A DNA stretch of 40,585 nucleotides from Prevotellaceae bacterium UBA1716 (GTDB lineage: Bacteria; Bacteroidota; Bacteroidia; Bacteroidales; Bacteroidaceae), in NCBI GenBank assembly GCA_002317225.1, contig DCIW01000137.1:1-40585 (forward strand), in the 5' to 3' direction. The position numbers and the translations under genes are program-made. Each line of letters opens with the position of its first letter. Positions within the stretch are counted from its first letter, which is position 1. The notes beneath the pieces were generated by a model. That model saw only the letters and a program-made list of their open reading frames with translations, did not search any database and had not been told where the DNA came from. Positions 22,682 through 30,909 of this stretch are shown piece by piece.

Positions 22682-25591
22682 TTAGAATATAAAATTGTCT
22701 TCATCGATGAATTCCTCATCGTCCATATCTTCATCTTCCGATGGCTCAGGGAATTCAGTCGGTTCATCAAGTCTGTTTTCATCAATCTGGAGTTGTCCGA
22801 TGCGGTCGAAGTGTTCATCGTAGAAGTCGAAGTAGTCGGCAAATGAGAGTCCCTTCTGAATCTTCTTCAAGTTGTCTTCGCTGATGATGAAGCACTTGAG
22901 TCCTTGGAGCATACGAGCCATCTCCCTGTTGTTCATGAGTTTGTGGAGATAGATATATGCCTCCTCATAGTCGTTGAACTTACGTGCGAGCAACATATCA
23001 ATGCCATCACCCTTCTGGAACGAGATGTCAAAGTTGCGTACGGAGAAGTTGGTGAAGTTGTAACGAGCCACCTCAAACAGGAGTTGGTTCTCCGAAATGC
23101 TGTCACGCTCGTAAGCGATGGCAAATACCCAGTCGCAGTTTTTCTCATTGCTGAAGAGCGTATCATTACCGAGCGAATCAGCATCCTCACTATACGAACG
23201 TCTTCGTTCCCAAATGCTACCGGTCTCAAACTTGCCGCTTGCAAGCAATCTGCCTTCTTTCAGTCCTTTCACATAAAGACCAGCGAGTTCGCTTACTGTA
23301 CTCTTAGGATACTTCTCCACAATCTCCTTCAGGTTGTTCATGAAGCCATCCCGCTGTCCAAGTTCGAGTTTACTCATTGCTGAGATAAACATGAATCGTG
23401 GGCGGTTTTCGCCCGAAGGATAATCCTCCGCACACTTCTCGTTAGCATCGATAACTGCTTGATATTCCGATGCCTTGAATGCTTCGTAAGCAGCGGTATA
23501 AATAGAGTCCTCCACTTCCTTTCCATACATTGCCTTGTAAAGGAAATCAGGGTCTGACAACTGCTTCGAATGCTCGTTATCAGCATACTCTTCGAGGAGT
23601 TTCTGCCTATAAACCTCTGCTTCTTCAGTCTTGCCCATACGCGAATATAACTGCCAGAGATTATAGTATATCTCATCGTAACTCTCAAAGTCAGGAAATT
23701 CTTCCATGATACGCTTGTAAGTGCGTTCGGAGAGTTCAAAATTCTCCATCTGATCCTTATAAATAGGTGCAGCACCGAAGAGTCCCGCTACGAGAGCCTT
23801 ATTCGACTCTGCCATCTGTTCTTCAGTGAAAGGAATATCCTTGAGATAGTATTCGGGGCGGTGAGGGTCCTGCTGATATTCCTCGAGCTTTTCCTTCTCC
23901 TTGATTTCCTTTTCAGAGAGACCTTCATTAGCAGCAGCCTTCAGACTATCAGCAACATGCTGGGCTTGAAGCAAACTGTCGCTCATGAGACTATCGCCAG
24001 TGAGTGAATCTTCAGGAGTGTTGAAATCATCGAGGACAGTCTTGTTGCTACGTCTCCAGTCATCGGCAAGTTTACGGTTTCCCCACTTGCGTTTGAACTC
24101 TGTTTTTCCCGATGAAACCGAGGTTGGACTGTAGAAATAGAATGTACCGCCTTGCTGCTGAGTGCCCATAGGGTTGTTCTGCTGGTTTTGGTTTGTGCGG
24201 TTGTTCTGTCGGTTTCCAGCAGCTCCATTAGCCGCTTCGGCTTGCTTCTTCTGTTCTTCCTTCTCCTTCTTCTTTACATCTTCGATAATCTTCTTGATTA
24301 CCTCCATACGCTTCACGGAATCCATCTGTGCGAGTTCTTGGAGCGAGTCTTGGAGTTCTATAGCCGAAGCAAACGGAAGCAACTCTTCGAGAGTCTTGCT
24401 TCGCTGGTTTATCATGTCGTAGTCCTCGTGTTCCTTGTCGAACATACCAAGAGCAGCCGAGTAGCATTTTTGTGCCTTGACAAATTTCTCCTGATCCCAA
24501 TACAACTGTCCGAGATGTACGAGTAGCACACCCTTTTCAATGCCGCTGCGAGTGGCTTTCTCCACACCATCGTTATATGCCCATTCTGCTCTAACTGTAT
24601 CTCCGTTAGCGAGATAGATATTACCGATGGCATAGTAGAGTTGGTCGAGATAGTCGGCATTCTTCTGGTTGCGTGCCATTGCCTTGAGTTTCTTGATGAC
24701 CTGTTTCGAGCTTCCACTCTGAGTCACCTCAGTTCGCTTGATGCGAGCGTTGAACTCAAGTTCGTAAGGAGGATTCTTCCTTATAGTCTTACCAAAATAC
24801 TTGTAAGCCTCCTGATCTCTGCCCACCTTATGACAAAGTTGCCCAAGGAGGAAGTACATACGTGCCTTTTGATAGTTGCGTTTTTCCGACTTGAGTGCTT
24901 TCTGGATGTTAGGAATAGCCTCTTCATACTGCTTTTGCCTAACCTGAAGGTCAGCAAGCACACCTGCCTTCATACTTTGCATATTAGTTGGAAAACTGTC
25001 TCTCTCCGCTCTGCGAAGAATATCTTCAGCATCGTAGAACCACTCGATTTCAGCGTAACATTTTGCTTCAAGTACACGTGCTTTTGCCACTATGTCAGGT
25101 TTGGAGAAATAGAGTCGTTGCATGTACGAATAAGTCGATGCTGCATCCATATATTCGCCTTGGGCAAACTGAGCAGCACCCATAAGGAACCATGCCTTAT
25201 AGAGGAATGGGTTATATTCTTTCTGCGAAAGCCAAATCTTGTCCTTCTCGGTCTTCTTCTTGCCTTTCCATTGTGGACGGGCGGTGATAGAATGCTTTTT
25301 GATGGTCTTTTGGCATTTCTCGATAGCTGTGGAATAGTTGCTCGATCCCAACTTGGCAGTTGCCTTATTGCCTGTCATATAGAATGGGATAATCTCGGTG
25401 CAGTTATCCTTATTGCCTTGTTCCTGAGCGAGTCGGCCATCCTTAAATGCCAACATACCATTGTAGTAAGTATTGTAATTTGCCTTAAACGCTTGGACAC
25501 GACGACTCAATGCCGTGTTCTTTTTTGTAGAACACGAAGCAACGACCAGAAGAGCCGCCAAAACCATTAAAGCACCTAAATACTTACGCAT
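22682..25591 (-). CDS. porW: PorW/SprE: TPR lipoprotein of the type IX secretion system
   Basis: A 969-residue outer-membrane-associated lipoprotein. From the ATG at 25591 the signal peptide MRKYLGALMVLAALLVVASC gives a lipidated Cys20. An array of tetratricopeptide repeats follows (for instance AWFLMGAAQFAQGEY and ARMYFLLGQLCHKVGRDQEA). A low-complexity Asn/Gln and charged linker spans about residues 455-520, then come more TPRs and an acidic tail rich in Asp/Glu. This matches PorW of P. gingivalis and SprE of gliding flavobacteria, needed for T9SS function. An in-frame ATG at 25645 is rejected, since it precedes the signal peptide by 18 residues and overlaps the preceding gene. It is followed by porX. 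Confidence 0.88.
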   Translation of the reverse strand: MRKYLGALMVLAALLVVASCSTKKNTALSRRVQAFKANYNTYYNGMLAFKDGRLAQEQGNKDNCTEIIPFYMTGNKATAKLGSSNYSTAIEKCQKTIKKHSITARPQWKGKKKTEKDKIWLSQKEYNPFLYKAWFLMGAAQFAQGEYMDAASTYSYMQRLYFSKPDIVAKARVLEAKCYAEIEWFYDAEDILRRAERDSFPTNMQSMKAGVLADLQVRQKQYEEAIPNIQKALKSEKRNYQKARMYFLLGQLCHKVGRDQEAYKYFGKTIRKNPPYELEFNARIKRTEVTQSGSSKQVIKKLKAMARNQKNADYLDQLYYAIGNIYLANGDTVRAEWAYNDGVEKATRSGIEKGVLLVHLGQLYWDQEKFVKAQKCYSAALGMFDKEHEDYDMINQRSKTLEELLPFASAIELQDSLQELAQMDSVKRMEVIKKIIEDVKKKEKEEQKKQAEAANGAAGNRQNNRTNQNQQNNPMGTQQQGGTFYFYSPTSVSSGKTEFKRKWGNRKLADDWRRSNKTVLDDFNTPEDSLTGDSLMSDSLLQAQHVADSLKAAANEGLSEKEIKEKEKLEEYQQDPHRPEYYLKDIPFTEEQMAESNKALVAGLFGAAPIYKDQMENFELSERTYKRIMEEFPDFESYDEIYYNLWQLYSRMGKTEEAEVYRQKLLEEYADNEHSKQLSDPDFLYKAMYGKEVEDSIYTAAYEAFKASEYQAVIDANEKCAEDYPSGENRPRFMFISAMSKLELGQRDGFMNNLKEIVEKYPKSTVSELAGLYVKGLKEGRLLASGKFETGSIWERRRSYSEDADSLGNDTLFSNEKNCDWVFAIAYERDSISENQLLFEVARYNFTNFSVRNFDISFQKGDGIDMLLARKFNDYEEAYIYLHKLMNNREMARMLQGLKCFIISEDNLKKIQKGLSFADYFDFYDEHFDRIGQLQIDENRLDEPTEFPEPSEDEDMDDEEFIDEDNFIF

Positions 25592-25613
25592 ACATTTATA
25601 ATAACGCAAAAAG

Positions 25614-25931
25614 TTACGAAATATTGTCAAAGCGGAGTTCTCCAACGATAAGAATCACCTCATCCTTCAGTTCGTCGGGCAGTTCTACTGCTCTTAACTG
25701 CAAAGAACGAACCCATCCGGCAACCTCATCAGTACGCATCGTGTAGAGCACATATCTGAACTCTTCCACTTCCTCTTGAGTGTAGTTGTCGGATGCCCTT
25801 CCACGAAAGCGATCGAGTTCTTCATCTTCGTAGTACTCAATCTCTTCGCTCACAGCAGCAAGGAGCGATTCTTTCTCACAAACCTCATGCTGACCACAGC
25901 AACCGGAATCATCGTTTAATTCAAAATTCAT
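25614..25931 (-). CDS. Small conserved protein between aroA and porW
   Basis: A 105-residue acidic soluble protein without signal peptide. It has a CCGQHEVC cluster (three Cys, one His) at residues 11-18, then a helical region with EEIEYYEDEELDRFRGR and a C-terminal region ELPDELKDEVILIVGELRF. The Cys/His cluster could bind a metal. I do not know a proven function. It starts three bases after the aroA stop and ends 22 bases before porW, so it belongs to the same operon. Its first five codons lie in an AT-rich dispersed repeat. Confidence 0.75.
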   Translation of the reverse strand: MNFELNDDSGCCGQHEVCEKESLLAAVSEEIEYYEDEELDRFRGRASDNYTQEEVEEFRYVLYTMRTDEVAGWVRSLQLRAVELPDELKDEVILIVGELRFDNIS

Positions 25932-25951
25932 AATTCAAAATTCAAAATTAG
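25919..25951. repeat. AT-rich repeat at the aroA / small-gene junction
   Basis: Three units of the AATTCAAAATTC type lie in a row. Read on the minus strand, they encode the last residues of AroA (NFEF and the stop) and then, in another frame, the first residues (MNFEL) of the next protein. The same class occurs in the GH115 gene at 28409-28440. Confidence 0.7.
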
Positions 25952-27257
25952 AGTAGTCGAAACCGACTTTCTCCAGATCGTGCCAATAGTCGGGATAAGA
26001 CTTGGATACAACATGAGGATTGTTTATCTTTATTGAATCAAGTTTGATTGCACAAGGAGCAAATGCCATAGCCATACGATGGTCTTCGTATGTATCGATT
26101 GCTGCATCGGGTTGTGGTTCAGTGCGTTCTCCATTCCAGAAGAGTTCGCTATCATTCGCATCCTTGATTACATAACCCAACTTGAGAAGTTCGGTCTTGA
26201 GTGCCTCGATGCGGTCGGTCTCTTTAATCTTCAAACTCTGAAGTCCATAGAAATGGAAAGGAATGCCCATCATGCAACAAGTCACAACAAATGTCTGTGC
26301 AAGGTCGGGTTGGTTCACGAAATCATAAACCATCTCTTTGCAAACATTGTCGCTCTTAGTGAGTTTAACGCCTTCCTTGTCCTCATCGCCAGTTCCAAGA
26401 TATTCGGTCGTAACGCCCAACTGCTCAAAGAGTTCTGCAACCTTACTATCTCCCTGATAACTCTTCTTGAAAAGTCCTGGGAGCATAACCTCTGCTTTCT
26501 CGCTCAGGGCAACAATCTCATACCAGTAACTTGCACCACTCCAATCGCTTTCTACAAAGTAATCGCGAGTGATATACTTCTGATTTTCAACTCTTATGGT
26601 GCAGTCGTCCATCCAACGAGCATCACCACCGAAATCGTTAATGAGTCGGAGTGTAAGGTTGATATATGGTCGAGAAACTATATTATCAGTAAGTGTGAGT
26701 GTCAAACCATTCTTCAATGCAGGTCCAATCATCAATAGGGCAGAGATGTATTGCGAACTCACATTACCAGGTAGCGATAAGTTGCCACCTTCAAGATTTG
26801 GGTTGCCCGTAATCTTGAGTGGAGGAAAACCTTCTTTCTCAACATATTCCACCTCAGCACCAAGTTCGCTAAGTGCATCCACAAGAATACCGATAGGGCG
26901 GTTCTTCATTCGTTCAGAACCCGTAATGACATGAGTGCCTTCCATCACAGCGAGCAATGCTGAAGAAAAACGCATTGCAGTGCCGGCAGGACCGATGTCG
27001 ATTACACCAGGCCCCCCGTCCCCCCAAGGGGGCGTGCTGGCGCTTGGATTACTACCCGGATGGACGCCCCCTTGGGGGGCTGGGGGGCTTAACCATTTAA
27101 TCATCACCTTTGTATCATCACAATCTGACACGTTTTCAGGCAACTCCTTATTGCCCGCTAAAGCATTAATGACAAGTGCACGGTTACTGATACTCTTCGA
27201 TGAAGGAAGAATAACAGTGCCGCGCACTTTTTTAGGGGATGTTATTTCTATTTGCAT
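25935..27257 (-). CDS. aroA: 3-phosphoshikimate 1-carboxyvinyltransferase (EPSP synthase)
   Basis: Shikimate-pathway enzyme joining shikimate 3-phosphate and PEP; cytosolic. Motifs are LPSSKSISNRALVINAL near the N-terminus (substrate-binding Lys and Arg), GPAGTAMRF near residue 90, the ETDRIEAL segment and YEDHRMAMAFA near the C-terminus. The protein has 440 residues, where about 410 is usual: a palindromic repeat of 81 bases adds 27 codons at about residues 56-83, between WL and VIDIGPAG. The reading frame is kept, so the enzyme may still work if the added loop is tolerated. It heads the operon that continues with porW, porX and tsaE. Confidence 0.93.
   Translation of the reverse strand: MQIEITSPKKVRGTVILPSSKSISNRALVINALAGNKELPENVSDCDDTKVMIKWLSPPAPQGGVHPGSNPSASTPPWGDGGPGVIDIGPAGTAMRFSSALLAVMEGTHVITGSERMKNRPIGILVDALSELGAEVEYVEKEGFPPLKITGNPNLEGGNLSLPGNVSSQYISALLMIGPALKNGLTLTLTDNIVSRPYINLTLRLINDFGGDARWMDDCTIRVENQKYITRDYFVESDWSGASYWYEIVALSEKAEVMLPGLFKKSYQGDSKVAELFEQLGVTTEYLGTGDEDKEGVKLTKSDNVCKEMVYDFVNQPDLAQTFVVTCCMMGIPFHFYGLQSLKIKETDRIEALKTELLKLGYVIKDANDSELFWNGERTEPQPDAAIDTYEDHRMAMAFAPCAIKLDSIKINNPHVVSKSYPDYWHDLEKVGFDYSNFEF
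27010..27090. repeat. 81-base palindromic element inserted in aroA
   Basis: The arms are 27011-27035 and 27064-27088, 25 bases each with two mismatches. Within them CCCCCCAAGGGGGCGT (27020-27035) and ACGCCCCCTTGGGGGG (27064-27079) are perfect complements, around a 28-base loop. The element is exactly 27 codons and is translated as a Pro/Gly/Ser-rich loop. Confidence 0.85.
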
Positions 27258-27278
27258 ACTTTCGTTCTAAATTTCGAA

Positions 27279-27308
27279 CAAAAGTACGAAAAAACATTGA
27301 CGTACAAA
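27279..27308 (-). promoter_or_regulatory. Promoter of the aroA-porW-porX-tsaE operon
   Basis: On the minus strand, TTTG at 27308-27305, an 18-base spacer and TACTTTTG at 27286-27279 fit the Bacteroidota consensus, 22 bases before the aroA ATG. Confidence 0.65.
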
Positions 27309-27330
27309 AGCTTTTAAGCTTTATTATGCA

Positions 27331-29853
27331 TTATTCGACCGAATAAGGACTCTCAGGCTCACCAAGATATGTCTTTCTGCCACTTCCGAAGTCCAAAACC
27401 ACACGTTCGATGATGATTCCTGGGTCGAGTGGGGAGAGTGTGATTGTGTGCAATCCGTCTGCAGTCTTCTTTACCGTTACAGGAACCCTCTGGAGGTTGA
27501 TGCGAGTGCTTTCCCACTGGTAGTTCTGGTCGTGATAACCATCGCGAATCCACTTCGAGAGTTCGTTCACATTGATGGTCTGCTCATTACCGTCCAAACT
27601 TACGACGATGCTCTGACCTTTGTTTCCATTGAATGGGAATGTTGGAGCAAGGTACAGAAGCACTGTCGCTGTTTGATCTTCAATCTTTTCACCTAACTTA
27701 AACTTATATGTAATCTGTCCACCTTTGGCAGCCTTAGTGTAAGGCATAAGACCTACACCTGAAAGTGTCTTACCAAAGTCTGGGATAATAGTCCATTTTG
27801 CTTCCTTTGCATCAGTCTTCTCGTAATAGTGCTCTGCCTCCATAGCAACTACACCATTCTTCTCTGTGAATACGCACTTGCCCTTGCTTGCATCAGGAGC
27901 TGCTGCAACTTGTGGCATGGTCTGCTGACGTGGTTCTTGCCAACTGCGATATCCGATATGGTTCTGATCACCAAAATGATTCCACTTGCCACCTCCAAGT
28001 GCATGATATTCAGCAGTCAACTTGGAATCGTTTTCGAAACAAGCCTTCACACGTTCTGCATCACCAGTAGCCTGTGCATAATACATATCGTAGAGGTTTG
28101 CCATACCACGAACAGGGAAGAGAATAAGTTGGAAGTAAGCATCTCTGTATTCTGGAGCAATTCGCATATATTGAGAGAGAGCATCTGTCTCAAGTCGCTT
28201 ATAATCAGCGAGTACTTGTGCCCATTCGCCACTTTCAAGATTATATGTGCGAGCGTTGAGGTTTTCTGCAGTACAACGGTGGACATACTTTCCCTGGAGA
28301 TTCAAGATACGAGCTGCTTCCTTTGCTTCCTTCTCACCAAACTGCTCACGACAGAAATCCTCTGTATACTTATCTATACCTGTGAATACCTGAAGGCCGT
28401 TTTCACCCAATTCTGAATTCTGAATTTTGAATTCTTCATTCGCAAAGCTCGGATTCCAAGCCATCTTAAACCAAAAGTCAATAGGGAATTCCATTGGTTT
28501 CAAATCTCCAACATTCAGAATCCACAACTTGTCCACTCCATAATCGTAAGTGAGTTTCAGCTGCTCCCACATACGTTGTATCTGACTGACATTAATCCAT
28601 TTAGAGTTGCGAGGACCACCTACATAGTCCACATGGTAGTACATACCGTAACCACCCTTATGGTGCTTTCCGCCAAGTTCTGGAAGAAGTCGAACATTAC
28701 CCCAGTTGTCATCACAAAGAAGGAGGATTACGTCGTCTGGCACACGCATACCTTTCTCATAGTATTCCTGTACCTCTTTATATAGAGCCCAAACCTGTGG
28801 AGTCTCGCTTGCTTTCCTGCCTGTAGCTTGTTCGATGAGTTGGCGCTGGCGTGCAACCACTCTCTCAAGAAGACTTACATCTGCATTCTTGCCCATTGGT
28901 TCATCGCCATTTCCACGCATACCGATAGTGACTACATCTTCAGTTTTCTTCATGCGTTCAACACCTGCAAGCCAGAAGGTATCGAGTTCTGCCTGATTAG
29001 TGTCGAAGTTCCACTGTCCACGCTTCTTACGAGTCCATTCCTGATGTGCTCGAGCCATTGGTTCGTGGTGACTTGTACCCATAATAATGCCCATTTCATC
29101 GGCAGTTTTTGAGTTTTCTGGGTCGTCCACGTAGAATGCCTCACCCCACATGGCAGGCCACATGAAGTTACCCTTCAGGCGAAGGATAAGTTCGAATACG
29201 CGAGCGTAGAAATGGCGGTCGAATGCCTTGCCGTATTTCTCATGAACCCATCCTGTCAAAGCTGGTGCTTCGTCGTTGAGGAAGATACCACGATACTTTA
29301 CTGCTGGTTCGCCATCAGTATATGTGCCTTTGCTGATATAAATGTCGTTATGTTTTTCTACTGGAACATCAGCCCAATCGTACCAAGGACTGACACCTAT
29401 CTGCTTGCTTAGTTCATAAATACCATAGATGGTACCGCGCTTGTCACTTCCAACAATGACAAGGGCGGTTTGTCCATCTACGTTGGCAGTAGTGATGATA
29501 AATTTTTCGCTCTTACGCTTAAGGGCATTACCATCTAACTTTTTCTGCCTAACCAATCTATTAACCAAACTATTATGATCTAATGTACCTGCGATGATGA
29601 GCGATGGGGCTGCAGATTGTGCAGTAACGAGGGTTGGAGTCACGCCTGTCACCTTGTTGATATCGGTAACTAAATTTCTCAAAGCGATCTTTACGCCCTC
29701 ATAGTCTGACTCATCATATAAGATTTGGACCGTGCTACCTGCGCTCGTGAGACACCAGTCTGTCTCGGCAGTCTTGTTGAATTTCACGAACTGTTCTGCT
29801 GCGTTCATTCCTACGCATACAAGAAATAGTATAAAGGTCAAAATCTTTTTCAT
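27331..29853 (-). CDS. Glycoside hydrolase family 115 (xylan alpha-1,2-glucuronidase type)
   Basis: Removes (4-O-methyl-)glucuronic acid side chains from xylan or related glycans; predicted periplasmic or surface enzyme. It has 840 residues from the ATG at 29853, with signal peptide MKKILTFILFLVCVGMNAA. The family segments are evident: GSDKRGTIYGIYELSKQIG, SPWYDWADVPV, LNDEAPALTGW, GNFMWPAMWGEAF, GTSHHEPMARAHQEW, LLLCDDNWGNVR and KLWILNVGDLKPMEFPIDFW, then a beta-sandwich C-terminus. The upstream ATG at 29877 is rejected because it falls at the transcript start predicted from the -7 box at 29889-29882. Codons around residues 472-482 (EFKIQNSELG) come from an AT-rich repeat, at a place where relatives continue directly from AWNP to the next helix. 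Confidence 0.9.
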   Translation of the reverse strand: MKKILTFILFLVCVGMNAAEQFVKFNKTAETDWCLTSAGSTVQILYDESDYEGVKIALRNLVTDINKVTGVTPTLVTAQSAAPSLIIAGTLDHNSLVNRLVRQKKLDGNALKRKSEKFIITTANVDGQTALVIVGSDKRGTIYGIYELSKQIGVSPWYDWADVPVEKHNDIYISKGTYTDGEPAVKYRGIFLNDEAPALTGWVHEKYGKAFDRHFYARVFELILRLKGNFMWPAMWGEAFYVDDPENSKTADEMGIIMGTSHHEPMARAHQEWTRKKRGQWNFDTNQAELDTFWLAGVERMKKTEDVVTIGMRGNGDEPMGKNADVSLLERVVARQRQLIEQATGRKASETPQVWALYKEVQEYYEKGMRVPDDVILLLCDDNWGNVRLLPELGGKHHKGGYGMYYHVDYVGGPRNSKWINVSQIQRMWEQLKLTYDYGVDKLWILNVGDLKPMEFPIDFWFKMAWNPSFANEEFKIQNSELGENGLQVFTGIDKYTEDFCREQFGEKEAKEAARILNLQGKYVHRCTAENLNARTYNLESGEWAQVLADYKRLETDALSQYMRIAPEYRDAYFQLILFPVRGMANLYDMYYAQATGDAERVKACFENDSKLTAEYHALGGGKWNHFGDQNHIGYRSWQEPRQQTMPQVAAAPDASKGKCVFTEKNGVVAMEAEHYYEKTDAKEAKWTIIPDFGKTLSGVGLMPYTKAAKGGQITYKFKLGEKIEDQTATVLLYLAPTFPFNGNKGQSIVVSLDGNEQTINVNELSKWIRDGYHDQNYQWESTRINLQRVPVTVKKTADGLHTITLSPLDPGIIIERVVLDFGSGRKTYLGEPESPYSVE
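28409..28440. repeat. AT-rich repeat inside the GH115 gene
   Basis: AATTCTGAATTCTGAATTTT and following bases form tandem GAATT units of the class found in intergenic spacers. They are translated in frame as NEEFKIQNSELG. The base composition is unlike the flanking coding sequence. Confidence 0.65.
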
Positions 29854-29881
29854 ATAATGTCTTGCAATTTTTTTCACGGTG

Positions 29882-29889
29882 CAAAGTTA
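29882..29889 (-). promoter_or_regulatory. -7 box of the GH115 gene
   Basis: Minus-strand TAACTTTG at 29889-29882, followed by C, matches the consensus and leaves about 22 bases of leader to the ATG at 29853. No convincing -33 box is seen. Confidence 0.6.
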
Positions 29890-30114
29890 CGACTTAACCT
29901 CCTAATATATTTATTCCTATTTTCCATTTTTTTTATTCTATGTAACATCATCGCATTTTTGTGTACCATCTTCTTTTAAAACCGTATTTATCGATATATT
30001 TTCATATTCGCCTAAATGCAAAATGTTTCGATGAAACCGCCAATTTACCATTAAAAGGTATTGTAAAGAGAAGAGAAATGGCATTTATTACGCAAAAGTT
30101 GCTTGATATAGGAA

Positions 30115-30364
30115 AAAATGTTAGGTTTTGTGTTAGGTTTTTAAATGAAAACTAACAAGTTAAATATATGTAATTCAGACATTTGTGTCGCTCGTGTTAG
30201 GAATGTTAGTTTTTTCTTCAAAAACTTTCTTATACGTACGCGGGCGTAAAGAAGTTTTAAAGAAAAAACCTAACATTCCTAACATTTTTTCTGTATATTA
30301 CTGAATATCATCGCATTACAGTGTTAGCTTTTATTTAAAAACCTAACACAAAACCTAACATTTT
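30115..30364. repeat. Nested 250-bp palindrome built of TGTTAGG motifs
   Basis: Outer arms 30115-30157 and 30322-30364 are 43 bases each and reverse-complementary at 41 positions. Inner arms, about 30195-30231 and 30248-30284, are also near-complementary around a GC-richer loop. TGTTAG(G) or its complement occurs about 11 times within 265 bases, the last at 30373-30379. Confidence 0.85.
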
Positions 30365-30449
30365 CCTAAATTCCTAACATTTTATGCTTCCATATATGCA
30401 GCTGACCACCATAGTATAGAGATATTCTTTCTATTAGTTTGGAGTCAGA

Positions 30450-30564
30450 GTTACTAATAGTATGATGGTCTTGTTACTAGTAGTGTGAGGTCCTTGTTAC
30501 TAATAGTGTGTCGGTTTTGTTACTAATAGTGTGAAATCCTTCTTACAGTAATGTGTTCTATCGC
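30450..30564 (+). repeat. Tandem array of a 23-bp unit, four copies plus a degenerate fifth
   Basis: Units start at 30450, 30473, 30496 and 30519, each exactly 23 bases, with consensus core GTTACTAATAGTGTG and a variable tail ending CTT or TTT. A weaker fifth unit starts at 30542. The head of each unit is conserved, the tail is not, as in arrays of protein-binding sites. Confidence 0.85.
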
Positions 30565-30734
30565 ACTTAATAGTTGCAAACTATGTTCAAAATAGTGTGT
30601 TTCGTGTTTGATTTGCATTTTAAAATGTTGTATTTGCCCTATAAAAAGTTCAATTGTGTGTTAAAATCGCTCTTTTTCGTGCTTTTTAATTTCTTTTTTT
30701 TAGCATTTATTATCTTAATAATAATTAAAAATCG

Positions 30735-30742
30735 TATCTTTG
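30735..30742 (+). promoter_or_regulatory. -7 box of the first LruC-like gene
   Basis: TATCTTTG followed by C matches TAnnTTTG and predicts a leader of about 160 bases before the ATG at 30910. No clear -33 TTTG is seen at the normal distance. Confidence 0.55.
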
Positions 30743-30767
30743 CACGAAATTATAAGAATTGAAGAAT

Positions 30768-30875
30768 ATGATGGGGACGTTAACCCTGTTCTACGTGTTG
30801 ATGATGTGTTTTTGCTTTTACAATTGTTGCATGACTATTGAAATCAAGCTTAACCTACGATTAATTATAAACTAA
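30768..30875 (+). CDS. Possible 35-codon leader peptide
   Basis: A short open frame inside the predicted 5' leader of the LruC-like gene. It starts with two Met codons and encodes a hydrophobic, Cys-rich stretch (LFYVLMMCFCFYNCC) and then a basic tail. It could be a small membrane peptide or simply unused. There is no homology evidence. Confidence 0.2.
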   Translation: MMGTLTLFYVLMMCFCFYNCCMTIEIKLNLRLIIN

Positions 30876-30909
30876 ATAATAATTCTAAATTCTATTAACT
30901 AAGAAAATT

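Larger units (their letters stand above)
29890..30734. other. Repeat-rich non-coding tract
   Basis: No convincing gene lies in this 845-base stretch between the divergent GH115 and LruC-like promoters. It holds the nested TGTTAGG palindrome (30115-30364) and the 23-bp tandem array (30450-30564), described separately. The rest is A/T-rich with no recognised RNA gene. Two short reading frames here (29961-30155 and 30574-30762) look accidental. Confidence 0.6.

Noticed and set aside
24641..25570. 309-codon plus-strand frame opposite porW
   Set aside because: Antisense to a well-supported TPR lipoprotein; composition is Leu/Cys/His-rich as expected for a shadow frame.
29961..30155. 64-codon plus-strand frame in the repeat tract
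   Set aside because: It has no start context, runs into the left arm of the TGTTAGG palindrome and shows no recognisable protein features.
30450..30564. CRISPR array
   Set aside because: The 23-bp units are directly adjacent with no unique spacers and no cas genes nearby.
30574..30762. 62-codon Phe/Leu/Lys-rich frame
   Set aside because: The very A/T-rich sequence explains the composition, and the frame overlaps the -7 box of the next gene.
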